Assembly (NCBI RefSeq): GCF_003672135.1
Contig: NC_039510.1
Coordinates: 11,532,001-11,596,000 of the forward strand
Reading direction: 5' to 3'
Length of the DNA: 64,000 bases
DNA from: Ooceraea biroi
Taxonomy: Eukaryota; Arthropoda; Insecta; Hymenoptera; Formicidae
Under the pieces are notes generated by a model. It was not told the origin of the DNA and made no database searches. It saw only the letters and a list, made by a program, of their open reading frames with translations. Below, in pieces: positions 1 through 9,767 of the stretch; the stretch's first letter is position 1; each line of letters opens with the position of its first letter. A program made the translations under genes and the position numbers.

Positions 1-1608
1 TTTTTTTGCAATATTCTAAAGACACTAAATAAGTAAAGAATGTTAGAATGAATGATAAAAAAGCATAAAAGTACAAATGTTACAAGTATAGGGAGAAAAT
101 TACCTATAAAATTGGAATTATTGATTGCATTGGAACTTTTCTCCATAATTATATTGTCTATGCTCATATCCATTGCGGAGTCCAGCCGAGTGGCCAAACA
201 AGTATAGAGTTCATCTCTTTTGTATGACATATCATTTTTAGTATTACGTATTGGTGACATGTCCGGTGATGATAAGTTTTCAATTTTGACTACAGAAGAT
301 CCGGTACTCTGTCGTCTAGCTTGCGGCAACCGCTGAAACATATCATCACGTTAAATTCAGATGTATAACTACGAGACAAAAACGACAATTAATCCTGTTT
401 ATTTTAGGACATAAAAATGACCAATGAGTAAGATATAAAATTAATTGATCAATTTTAGTATTAAGAAATATATTTTTATACAAATTTACTAAGCCATTCA
501 TATACCTTTAGTGGTGTACCGTGAACAAACATGGCACTCTGAGGCGGGCTATGACACAATATCATGGATTCACTCATTTTAACTGGTGATAAAGATTTGG
601 TACTATCATTATCATCATCAGCAGTACACTCGTAATTAAAAAATAACTTCCTTCTCAGTGAATTATTACTTGAATTAGCATCGTCGTTATCTGCACTTTG
701 GTCCTTTTGAGATACAAGACATTTTCGTTGTGAAACACAGTTGACACACAGTGACAGTTTTACATAAAATAAATTATAATTGTCTAAATAACTATTTTAC
801 GGTTACAGTCCAACCTGAGTGAATGTGAAATAAGGCTTCAAGACCTCCTCAACATCTTGCGGTAGAGCCACAGGCAATGATAAAACCGTTTGGCACCACA
901 CTAAAAATATAGGTACCATTAAACTTAAGTGATATTCTAAGATATTTTCTTGGTATACCTACCATCCTTTCTTGGTTTTACTTCTTTAGTAGAATTTAAT
1001 TCCAAAGGCCTGTTAGGAGTATCCATGGGTATGGACGACTTATTTTTCTGTTCTCTAATCTCCCACGGGCTGGGAATTATCTGATTCTGCTGGAAGAACC
1101 GATCTATAGCTGCCTGAGCTTTCACCTCTACTTCCGGATCTGGAGAATATATTTGCTGCGTAGGAAATTCTTCAATCTTCGCTGGTTGTATATGTGCTAA
1201 CTCGTCTATGGTCCACGTGAAGCCTGGTGACTGTTGCGATGATCCTGGGTTCTACATAAACAAACCATTTATATGTCATTCTAAACATTAACATTTCCTG
1301 CTGCTGTAAAATAACGATTGAAATCAATTTCTATAGAGAGTTACCTTTGTGAATACAGTCGGACTGATCATAGATTGATGTAACTTATTCAAGTCGGGTT
1401 CAAACGGATTTCTGATAATAAAGTTCTTTAATCCAGACGGTGGAGTGATGTGACTCGGCAGAACGGTGAAGCGCGTACCGTTCTGATATGCTGCGTATCT
1501 CGAAGTTTCAGTTCGTTTCATCGGGGTCCCGTGGCCTAAAGGACCGTTTGTTAAAGGGCTGTCGCATTTTTGTATCTTGCTTGGTGCGTCTCTCTTTACT
1601 TGCTCCAT
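1..1608 (-). CDS. bora: Protein aurora borealis (Bora), 3'-truncated by the window edge
   Basis: Bora is a cofactor that lets Aurora A kinase phosphorylate and activate Polo-like kinase at mitotic entry. Exons read on the minus strand are 1345-1608, 963-1251, 815-900, 506-703 and 104-332. A further piece at 1-24 is possible because an acceptor AG lies at 25-26. All junctions are GT-AG and in phase, giving about 355 residues so far. Family signatures are visible in order: ITPPSGLKNFIIRNPFEPDL, then SPTVFTK, FTWTIDELAHIQP, AIDRFFQQNQIIPSPW, a CQTVLSLP block, EEVLKPYFTFTQ and NNSLRRKLFFN. These match the conserved N-terminal half of Bora. I chose the ATG at 1608, but the frame stays open to an ATG at 1788, so the start is uncertain. 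The serine-rich C-terminal part lies outside the window. Confidence 0.9.
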
Positions 1609-2184
1609 TATAAAACAAATCGCAACGTCGAGAGGTCTTTTTGCTCCTCTGATGCTTCCCTTGGAATTCTTCAGTTTAACAGTCTCCACTGCGAAACTTT
1701 GTCGATATTGCGGATTATTTTGGTAATGCGTAATAACAATATGTTTCAAACACATTAATTTGCAAATTAGATTTGGAGTTTCTCGCATGAAATTACTATC
1801 TATTTTCCATTTCTTTTAAACTGCATTGCACCGGGCACTCGCGTCTTTTAAACTTTATCCTTTCAGGGCTACCAACAGCCTCTCAGCAGGGCTGTGTTCA
1901 ACTACCAACTTTCTATTTCATTTGTTAAGGGGATCCTGGAGTGACCAGGAATTTCTTCGCGATGGTGCTGCCATTTGCACATTAAAATGCTTTTTATAAA
2001 AATTTGGCAAGTTGTACGCACAAAATTGCTATCATCCACACTCGGGATAAAGTAAAGGAATATAATGAAGCTTTTCGAAGAGACTTTAGAAACTTAATAA
2101 AAAAGATATATTGATAACAGATCAAACTTTGATCTATTATCAAACTGCTTGCCTGTACACATAATTGCTTTAAAAGTAGTCATC
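1609..2184. other. Upstream region of bora
   Basis: This stretch precedes the Bora start. The Bora frame stays open to 1788, so the first 180 bases may be coding or 5' leader. From 1790 to 2184 I see no coding pattern and no recognisable repeat. It should hold the bora promoter, but I can point to no specific element. Confidence 0.4.
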
Positions 2185-2309
2185 ACGTATCTCATCACGG
2201 AGTGAAAATGAGAAAAGTGAGCAAATTCACTAAGTGTTGACCAATCAAATTATAAATATTCTAGTAAATTTGCTCATTTTTCACATTTTCACTCCGTGAA
2301 GAGATACGT
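2185..2309. mobile_element. MITE-like inverted-repeat element, about 125 bp
   Basis: The two ends are near-perfect inverted repeats of 26 bases (2185-2210 against 2284-2309, one mismatch), beginning ACGTATCTC and continuing CACGGAGTGAAAATG. The interior is AT-rich and non-coding. Long terminal inverted repeats without an ORF are typical of a miniature inverted-repeat transposable element. I could not define a clear target-site duplication, so the superfamily is left open. Confidence 0.6.
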
Positions 2310-2416
2310 AATAGACCCCCTGACCTTATTTTATTGCACCATAGTAGCAAACAAAATGGCGCTCACTACGTGATTTACCTGGCCAATCAGACGATATTCC
2401 CTCAATGTCGCTTCTC

Positions 2417-2550
2417 TTAAGCCTATTACACAATGCAAAGGAACAGGGAATAACCAATCGCGTTACACGATTTGAGTACGGATAACCAAATCGAGCAACG
2501 CGATTGGCTATTCCCTGTTCCTGTTCCTTTGCATTGTGTAATAGGCTTTA
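2417..2550. mobile_element. MITE with AGCCTATTACACAATG termini and TTA target duplication
   Basis: The arms (about 2420-2462 and 2503-2547) are long inverted repeats starting AGCCTATTACACAATGCAAA. Direct TTA copies flank the element at 2417-2419 and 2548-2550. A 3-bp TWA duplication is the hallmark of PIF/Harbinger insertions, so this is probably a non-autonomous Harbinger-type MITE. A second, left-truncated copy lies at 8482-8570 in this window. Confidence 0.7.
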
Positions 2551-2852
2551 TATTTAGGACTCTAGTCGACAGTACATTCTGCTTTTCTGCTTTTATCTTT
2601 CCGCCAACTGTCGACTATCCGCGCGAGTTCTGATTGGCTTCTGCTTTCTGCTATTCTGCCAAGGTGTGAATTCACCCTAAGAAAAGTAAGTTTTTTTTTA
2701 TCCCACCAACCAAACCGCTCACAAAGAGTCGAACTAAAAGGCGCATTTCGTCAGGACTCTCCGCCGGTTCCACGCTCCCGGCTAAAAAGGGTGATTTTGT
2801 ACAACATACGTCCCCCTGTGGGCCCCTACCACCAGGAGGTTCGGCCACCCCC

Positions 2853-2871
2853 CCCCCCCCCACGGACTGCG
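2853..2871. repeat. Poly-C tract
   Basis: A run of about 17 C residues lies just upstream of the GC-rich minisatellite. Such homopolymers are prone to length error in assemblies. Short ORFs across 2672-2896 are not supported as genes. Confidence 0.7.
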
Positions 2872-2981
2872 CTCGTCCAATAAAAATGCCGTGCATCCCT
2901 GTCGAGACTGGGCAGAATGCCCCACGGGTGGGTCATGCTGCCGAGTCGGTGAAACTAAAACCGCGCCCGAGGATGGAAGGG

Positions 2982-3255
2982 TAGGTGGCCCGCAGGTCAG
3001 CGCCCCGCGGAAGGAAAGGTAGGTGGCCCGCGGGTCAGCGCCCAGCGGAAGGAAGGGTAGGTGGCCCGCGGGTCAGCGCCCCGCGGAGGGAGGTAGGTGG
3101 CCCGAGGGTCAGCGCCCCGCGGGGGGAGGGGAAGGGAAGGGAGCCCGCGGGTCAGCACCGCCGCGGGGGAAGGGGAAGGAAGCCTATCCCTTCCGCGGGT
3201 CAGTGCCCCGCGGAAGGGATAGGTGGCCCGCAGGGAGAGTCCCGCGGAAGTACGG
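2982..3255. repeat. GC-rich minisatellite, about 7 units of 36-44 bp
   Basis: Units share the core GTAGGTGGCCCGCGGGTCAG followed by CGCCCCGCGGAAGGA, with substitutions and small length changes. The first three or four units are the most regular, and later ones gain purine-rich inserts. The repeat keeps several frames open (for example 2985-3431, rich in A, G, P and R), but this is repeat translation, not a gene. The very high GC contrasts sharply with the AT-rich flanks. Confidence 0.8.
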
Positions 3256-3780
3256 TCCGCACACCGAGAGAGCCCGGTTTACCGACGGGAGCGCCCGTTG
3301 ACTGTACGGCGGAGAGATCGGGAGCACCAAACCTGATTCACATTAATGGCAAATGTAAAATTGTAAACAATTTAATTTGGAATAATGGAAATTTTAATAT
3401 AGGACTACATGAAGAAAGCAAATACACATAATCTTTACGTTGGAAACAAAATTAACAAATCTCTTTCTAAATAGATTAATATTAAAATTTCAACAGGAAA
3501 AATAGTACAATACGAGATTTATTATGGCACAATGAATTGTTCCATATATATTCTTTATGATTAAGATAGTAAAAGTGGGAAATGCGATCTGAATAATTTT
3601 AGTAGCGTTCATTGATCGGTAAATACATATTCTATATAATTTCACAATTTCACTTTTGTATCATATAGCGTAACAAAAATTCTCGTAAAAAGAGCGATCG
3701 TATTCTACAAATTCAGTCTAATAAAAAGAATACAGGGCCTTTTAAAGTATAGTAATAACAAAAACTTCATAAGCTATACG
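3256..3780. other. Non-coding interval between minisatellite and retrotransposon fragment
   Basis: After about 70 bases of GC-rich sequence following the minisatellite, the DNA becomes strongly AT-rich. I see no convincing ORF, splice structure or repeat here. Confidence 0.5.
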
Positions 3781-3803
3781 ATGATACAGAAATCAAACGT
3801 ACA

Positions 3804-4958
3804 TTATGTATCGTTAGCATCTTTATCTTCCTCCCTTACCTTTTCCCTCGTGCCCCTTACCTGTTCAACGCCACTATCACTCACTCTCCCTCGTACCATA
3901 ACTTCTTCCATAACTTTCTCCTGTGAGTGTAACCCTTTTCCTCTTATTACATCTTCCCACCATCTCCATTGCCCCTCTATTCTAACCTTTCCAAAACCTA
4001 TCTTAATCTTCTTTCCCTTACTTCTTTGCACCTATGCCCATTCCTTTATCTCTGCTTGCGTTTTCCTTTCCTCCCACGTAAGGTCATGCTCTACAAAAAT
4101 CCGTTCTCCTTTTAATCTATTCTTATTATCCATTATTTCCTTTTTCTCTTCCTCACTGCTAATTTTGGCTATTAACACCTGCCCGCTTCTTCTTATATGC
4201 ATTATTGTGCAACGAACCTTCAACTTATTCTTGAAAAAATCTTGTACTTTTCTCAGCCAATCTGTCTCGTTACCGCTTACCTCCATTCCTTTGATTACGA
4301 CGTTATTACGTCTCTCTAATTTCTCTTTATCCAACATTAATTTTTTGATACCTTTTACCTCCTTCCAACTAAGCCTATCCTCACTCATAATTGACCAATC
4401 CTTGGACCTCCCGCTCTCACTCCTGTTACTTATATTCCCCCTACTATCCCTTTCCCTTACACCTACTGCACTCGTGTTTATTGCTTCATATTCCCGTCTT
4501 CTTTCCTCCTCCTTCTTTTCTCTCGCCTCCACTGCATCTATCATGTTTACCATTTTCCTTTCCAAGTCATCTACCCTCTCCTCTATCACCCTCATTCTCA
4601 AATCTATACTCCTCTCCTTCCTCTTCCATTCCTCTATTCTCTCTATATCATCTTTCTTATCCCTTTTCCAACTACCCATCGTTTCCTTCCACTCTCTTTC
4701 TCTCTCTATCTAACTTAAACTTTTCCCACTCATTCTTAATCTCGTCTATTCTTTCTAAACGAAAACTAACCTCTTTCTTATCTTTTTTCTCCATGCCTTC
4801 ATCCTCCCCTCTACTCATTATCCCTTTCCTTTATCCTTATCCTCCTCTTTAGTATCCTCACTACTCCACTTTAGCCTTTTTTGCTTCTCATCTCCGCTAC
4901 TTCCGCTCTTTCCTAATCTTCCCTTCCCTATCGTTCCCGCCGCCCTGCGCGACGCCAT
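3804..4958 (-). pseudogene. Decayed ORF1 of a non-LTR (LINE-type) retrotransposon
   Basis: On the minus strand an ATG at 4956-4958 opens a basic N-terminus (MASRRAAGTIGKG). It breaks by stop and frame changes before a long open stretch at 4032-4679. That stretch has a charged coiled-coil half (ERIEEWKRKERS, EERVDDLERKMVNM) followed by an RRM-like half (ERRNNVVIKGME, IRRSGQVLIAKI, FVEHDLTWEERKTQ). A TAG at 4032-4034 interrupts it, and the same frame continues to 3804. Coiled coil plus RRM is the plan of LINE ORF1 RNA-binding proteins. No ORF2 endonuclease or reverse transcriptase follows, so this is a 3'-truncated fragment. The superfamily is not resolved. The long plus-strand ORF at 3781-4713 is only its antisense shadow. 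Confidence 0.65.
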
Positions 4959-5503
4959 AACCTCTCTTCTACCTATCTACTTCTGACGCTTCTTACTCCT
5001 TTCTTACCTTACCTTTTCCTTCGCCTCCACGTATACACCTACTATAACGCTTCCTCCTTGCACGACACTCGTTTCTAACTTACCAAAATACGTAATCGCC
5101 TTAAAAACTAACAAAATTATCCGCTTACTCAATCATACAACACACTCACTCGCACGCCATCTAACCAAGTCCCTCAAACTTACATTATGATACCTATACA
5201 ACTTGCTCTTTTTACACTTGCTTTATTGTTGAACGAAATATATCGGCGAAAAGAAAAATAAAATACAAATCGCAATCCCGTGCTTCAGCCCATCGCTCTT
5301 ACGCAATTCGCAGAGATTGATACTCAATCGTGATAAAAACATTATTAGCACACGTCGTACATTAAATTCTTCCTGTCTATTGAAGAGAGGATATTCGCGA
5401 TACCATATGTCTTACGTTTATGATACATTCATACTTGAAAAAAAAGGATATTTTATAAAATTAGAAAGTTATAAGCGAAAAACATTATGCGAGATGTATT
5501 TAC
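4959..5503. other. Probable 5' leader of the ORF1 fragment and unassigned sequence
   Basis: The first part, to roughly 5150, continues the C/T-rich strand bias of the ORF1 fragment and may be its 5' untranslated region. From about 5200 the sequence is ordinary AT-rich DNA. On the minus strand this is where the next exon of the USP8-like fragment should lie, and none is visible. Confidence 0.35.
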
Positions 5504-6600
5504 CCTGGTTTAATTTCCGATTGTGGAATGTTGATGCACTTGTCGAACGTAATTTTGGATCCGTCATAATGAGCCTTCTGCCTGACGTCGATGATCAAAT
5601 ATCTGCTGTTATTTTTTTGCGATAAAGAATACAATTGATTGCACGATATAAAATTGTCGCTGTCGCCGTACAGAGGATCGTCAGTCGGTGTCTCTGGTAA
5701 TTTCAAGCTAACATCGCTACTCGGCGCATAGGCCTTTGCCGTATCCACACCGTCCGTGTCCACCTCCATTTTCTCCACCGCGTCGTTGTGCTTCCTGGAA
5801 CTATGCTCATAGCGTATCTCTAACTTTTGCCTCAAGTCTGCAAGTATGTTTTTCACTTCATTTATCTAGAATACAAACATTCATGTATTTACGCACACAC
5901 AGTGGCACACAATTATCTGGCTGGTCACTCTGGCATACACTGCTGCTTACCTGATCGACGGTCATGTTGGTGGAATAGATGGACTTGCGTCCTTGTAATC
6001 CTGAGTTTTCTTCAGCCACTTGACCGTGTCCAGCCATCTCTTCAAGAGGATATACGCAGTCTTGTCGTTACCATTCTTCTTCGCCATCTCGGACTTCTGG
6101 CGCATAGTGGGAAGCCTTTGGTACACGCTGCGTGGCTTCTTCCCTGCACAATTGACTCTTGCCTGCTTCACAAATACAAACATTCATGCATTTACGCACA
6201 CGCAGCGGCACAGTTATCTGGCTGGTCACTCTGGCATACACTGCCATACACTGCTGCTTACCTGATCGATGGTCATATTGGTGGAATAGATGGACTTGCG
6301 GTCCTTGTAATCCTGAGTTTTCTTCAGCCACTTGACCGTGTCCAGCCATCTCTTCAAGAGGATATACGCAGTCTTGTCGTTACCGTTCTTCTTCGCCATC
6401 TCGGATTTCTAGCGCATAGTGGGAAGCCTCTGGTACACGCTGCGTGGCTTCTTCCCCCCACAATTGACTCTCGTCTGCTTCACGAGATCATTTACGCAGG
6501 TATACCTCAAATTCGCTCCGTTGGGCATCGTTGCTCGCTCCCGCAGCCTCGATCCTCGCCGCAAGATTGGAGCATCCAGTGACACTGGCGACGTGTTCGG
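5504..6600 (-). pseudogene. Broken USP8-like deubiquitinase N-terminal fragment
   Basis: USP8 (UBPY) is an endosomal deubiquitinase with an N-terminal dimerisation/MIT-like domain, a rhodanese domain and a C-terminal USP domain. On the minus strand I see the dimerisation block (AYILLKRWLDTVKWLKKTQD, then SIYSTNMTIDQ) encoded twice. An exon at 5504-5865 runs from INEVKNILADLRQKLE into the start of a rhodanese domain (RYLIIDVRQKAHYD, CINIPQSEIKPG) and ends at a GTAAAT donor. Copy 2 (exon about 6262-6500) has a TAG at 6409-6411 where copy 1 has CAG. Copy 1 (exon 5951 to about 6160) lacks one base near 5989, which shifts its frame before the donor. No exon for the rest of the rhodanese or the USP domain follows before bora. 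It is best read as a partial, decaying duplicate. Assembly error is possible. Confidence 0.7.
5870..6483. repeat. Tandem duplication of about 305 bp containing one USP8-like exon
   Basis: Unit 1 covers about 5870-6171 and unit 2 about 6173-6483. Both begin AATACAAACATTCATG and end GCTTCAC, and both carry the exon plus its GTAAGC donor and part of the intron. They are highly similar apart from scattered substitutions, a short CATACACTGC-type length difference near 6240-6250, and the two inactivating changes described for the pseudogene. The duplication joins within the exon's 5' boundary. Confidence 0.8.
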
Positions 6601-6702
6601 CGCGATGTGCTGCTGTCGGTCCAAGGATACGCGTTAATCGCTTAATCTACTTAGGGCCTTAGCTCATAGTGATTCGCAGAAGGGAACGTACCTGGGAGGT
6701 GC

Positions 6703-6788
6703 TCCGAAATGCCGACGAGATATTCGCAGGTTCGCGCCGCGAACGAGAACGATGGCGCGAACCTGCGAATATCACGTCGGCATTTCGG
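6703..6788. repeat. Long GC-rich palindrome with 35-bp arms
   Basis: The left arm at 6703-6737 and the right arm at 6754-6788 are inverted copies with at most one or two mismatches, around a 16-base loop. The arms contain CCGAAATGCCGACG and GCAGGTTCGCGCC. This would fold into a strong hairpin. It could be a compact transposon relic, but I see no target duplication. Confidence 0.75.
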
Positions 6789-7378
6789 ACTTGAAGTATC
6801 TTCGTGGATCGTACGTGTCAGGTTTACGTCGGTGAATTATAACCCGTCCTGCCGCGAACGACGAGCAACGACGTACCTCCAGGACGGCAACTCTCTCTAT
6901 TAGGCGCACCGGACGATACCGCGACGTCAAACCTAACCTCTCGTACGTAACGCGACAAGTACATCAAGTTTTGACGGCGAATTTTGGAGGTTAACCTTTT
7001 CAAGGAAATCACATGCAAATCCGCCATTTCCGCAAAAGTTTTGATTTATCGCTTTCTTTCATAAGGCTGAAGTCACATGGTACGGAATAGAGCGTATGGA
7101 ATAGAGTCATAGAACGGTAGAGATAGTGCACCTCGGCCCGTTTGCGCATGCGTTGGAAATTGCCAGTCTAACCTAAATATGCATACGAATTACGGTTCGT
7201 GTCGATCACGTGTCGGTTGATTTTATTCTTCTTTTTGAAGACATTTATGAAAAATGGGTCGGAGGTGCTACTTGTGCAGTAATTATAAAGCCTGGTCTAC
7301 AATTAGTCGGAAGACGTAGTCGTAACGTAGCGCGACCCGTCGGCCGTACGGCGAACTGGAGTCGGGAGCGCCCGACTA
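6789..7378. other. Non-coding interval between palindrome and Harbinger element
   Basis: There is no supported gene. Short ORFs at 6824-7027 and 7210-7443 have no family features. The part from about 7285 to 7378 is GC-rich, resembles the Harbinger end that follows and may be an older repeat into which that element inserted. Confidence 0.35.
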
Positions 7379-8361
7379 GCCCTGCGGTCCGAAACGCGCT
7401 CACAGCGCTACGGCGCGCTCACGACCGTTCCGAAATGGCTTAAGTGAGCTCACCATAGCGAAGTGACGTCATACCTGCTGTGCTCACGCTGCCCATGGTC
7501 GAACGGTGGGTCGCCGTGAGCACTGATGTTATAAACGCGGGAAACCTAGCAAATTACGAAAATTAATATAATTGAGAACAATGACTTTAGCCACCGACGA
7601 GATATTAGTAACACAGGACGCGGAAATGCTTGCCACACGGCAAAAAGCTATGCGATAGCCAATGAATTTACTTCACTTTTTCGTAGAAATGAAATCATTT
7701 TTTTGTAGAAAGAATAATTGATGTACTTGATGTACTATAGCGTTGCTTTTGTGCTGATATAGGTTTCCTGCCTCCACTTAACTTCGTTGTACTTAATGCA
7801 GGTCCTATCAATCCTAACAGGAATTCAAAAGTTGCAGGCAACAATCTGTAAAAAAAGAAATAAAAATTTCATAATCTAACCTAACCTAATTTATATAAAA
7901 TTGCTATAAGTTGAAATTATTGTGATTCCATATTTATCGAATTCGAGTAGTAACCAACCTGAAGTGCGTTTTAAATTCTTCTGCGGTGTAGTTTGGAACA
8001 ATTCTTTCAATATAATTCTTCACGCGAGGTCTTATTTCCACTTTATCTCTTCGTTTATTCAAATGTAACTGTATGACTGATATAACATTTTCCTCTTCAC
8101 TATCATCACTACTTACAAATATATATCTCACAAATTCTATATCACTATCATCGCTTTCACAACACAATTCCGAACATTGGAACAATACAGCTTTTTGCTG
8201 AACAGCCTCCATTTTAACGAGATTTATTTCCATTTATAGAACGTGAGCAAGCTTATAGCCGGTCCGAAACGAAAGCATCTACAACGTGCTATTTGAATCG
8301 GACCGCCTGTAAGCGCCTTCAGCGTCGTGAGCGCCGTAAGCTTATTTCAGACCGCAGCCTA
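7376..8361 (-). mobile_element. Internally deleted PIF/Harbinger element
   Basis: The ends are related inverted repeats. Left, from 7379, reads CCTGCGGTCCGAAA then TACGGCGCGCTCACGAC. Right, read backwards from 8358, gives GCTGCGGTCTGAAA then TACGGCGCTCACGAC. A CTA triplet flanks both sides (7376-7378 and 8359-8361), fitting the 3-bp duplication of Harbinger elements. Inside lies the N-terminal part of a HARBI1-like transposase on the minus strand. The DDE catalytic region is missing, so this copy cannot encode its own nuclease. Confidence 0.6.
7695..8233 (-). pseudogene. HARBI1-like transposase, N-terminal fragment
   Basis: Exon 1 (7959-8233) encodes an acidic start (SDDSDIEFVR, SSDDSEEENV) followed by RPRVKNYIERIVPNYTAEEF and KTHFR. 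It splices in phase to 7845, continuing LLPATFEFLLGLIGPALS and SGGRKPISAQKQ, as in PIF/Harbinger nucleases. Homology ends near 7743, and the frame closes at 7695-7697 after unrelated residues. The DDE nuclease domain is absent. Known HARBI1-type proteins are about 350-400 residues, and roughly the first 130 remain. Confidence 0.65.
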
Positions 8362-8481
8362 GGAAAGGCTAGATGTTCGGCGCGGCGCGGCTTATATACC
8401 CCCACTCGGTGGTCGTGGTGGGGGTGTGACGTCACGTCGGCGGCAGTGGCGTAGCGCCGCGAGGCGCGGAGCATTTCGCGT

Positions 8482-8570
8482 TTACACGATTTGGGTACAT
8501 ACGGATGACCAAATCGAGCAATGCGATTGGTTATTTCCTGTTCCTGTTTCTTTGCATTGTGTAATAGGCT
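8482..8570. mobile_element. Left-truncated copy of the 2417-2550 MITE
   Basis: From TTTACACGATTTGGGTAC at 8481 to GTAATAGGCT at 8570 this copies the interior and right arm of the MITE at 2417-2550, with a few substitutions. It is followed by TTA, as in the complete copy. The left arm is absent; GC-rich sequence (8360-8480) stands in its place. Confidence 0.7.
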
Positions 8571-9469
8571 TTACTATCAAACATCAGAGAAAGATGCCGA
8601 AAAGATCGCAGCGCGTTTTCTTTCGGTGGACTTTGAAAACGATTTTACGATACGAATCGTAAAATAGACTTATAAAGTTTTGATTTTTTAATTGCTTTTG
8701 ATATCACTCAAGTAGCATTAATGAAAAGTAATTTACAGTCCGATGATATGAAACTGAATAGGATCTTCAACTTTATACTTGGCACAAGTCAGATACAAAA
8801 GAATAGTAGAATTATTGTCATATTTCAGTTATGAATATCGTTACCAGAGATGTATTCCGAGGACACAGCAACGACTATTTAAAGAAATACTGAAGGAGAA
8901 TGGAATGATCAATAATCGTGTCTAATTCTCTCATCGCGTAATTTTATTACCTGAGTCTGCCATCTAGATACACTTTCGCGCAGTCTAGAAAGAACAATGT
9001 ATATTTATGTGATCTATATGAATCTATACATATCTCCGGATTGCGGACAAGTACCAACGAATACGATGTATGATTTCGCGCTTACCGCATGGTACACAGT
9101 GTGAAGTTTCGTGTTTCACATGGATACAAGTTTTTATCCCTGACATAAAATGCGTTAAGCACGGAAACGAGAAAGCGTTACGAGAAAGATACACTCATCG
9201 GTGAATGTGAGTATCGCAGCCTGACGTCTGGCGACATCATTTTAGGTTATAAGATTTAAACGATATTTTTCTCGGCAATGATCACTCGATACATATTTAT
9301 CTCAACAATACGTGACAACTACACCCGCGTCAACGAACATTTCCAAGTTGCACGTCAATGGCGGATGTTATTTAACATTCTCGACACCGTTATGGTTATG
9401 TGAATAATACAGTAGTGGACATTTTTAGAATACGTATTTATACCTTGCAATTTTTGGCCAACATTGTGT
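8571..9469. other. Non-coding interval upstream of the SINE-like insert
   Basis: About 900 bases of moderately AT-rich DNA with no ORF of note and no recognised repeat. It may hold distal promoter sequence for the DNAJC14-like gene. Confidence 0.4.
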
Positions 9470-9767
9470 CATTAGTATATATTCAAACAAAAAAAGATCA
9501 GTTTTACTACAGCTCGCGAGGGGCCCTGATACGGTAAAGAAATTTGATTCGCAATGTTACGGTACGCAGAGAAGACCAACAGTGTGCTCCAACTACCTAA
9601 TTTATTTCCCCGGTTAATGAAGGTCAACTATTCATTTCTTTTTGGGCTGCATAGGCCCAAGGAGCCTGAATTTTTGACAGAAAAAGGACAGAAAATTTAC
9701 TGTGTCCCTGGGTTGTGTGAGTTGCTAGAGTAGCATTACCCACTGCGCTCCATTAGTATATATTTAA
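9470..9767 (-). mobile_element. Candidate tRNA-derived SINE with flanking direct repeats
   Basis: Near-identical direct repeats (CATTAGTATATATTCAAA at 9470 and CATTAGTATATATTTAAA at 9751) flank about 260 bases and look like a target-site duplication. On the minus strand the insert begins GGAGCGCAGTGGGTAATGCT, which resembles the 5' end and A-box of tRNA-derived SINEs. A T-rich tract (GATCTTTTTTTG) lies at its 3' end. I could not identify a clean B-box, so the call is tentative. Confidence 0.4.

Noticed and set aside
2985..3431. 148-codon ORF rich in A, G, P and R
   Set aside because: It is translation of the GC-rich minisatellite in one of several open frames.
3781..4713. 310-codon plus-strand ORF rich in S, L and F
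   Set aside because: It is antisense to the LINE ORF1 fragment, and its composition follows from the purine-rich coding strand.
5827..6582. 251-codon plus-strand ORF with an internal repeat
   Set aside because: It is antisense to the duplicated USP8-like exon. The repeat comes from the tandem duplication, and the USP8 reading has family motifs.
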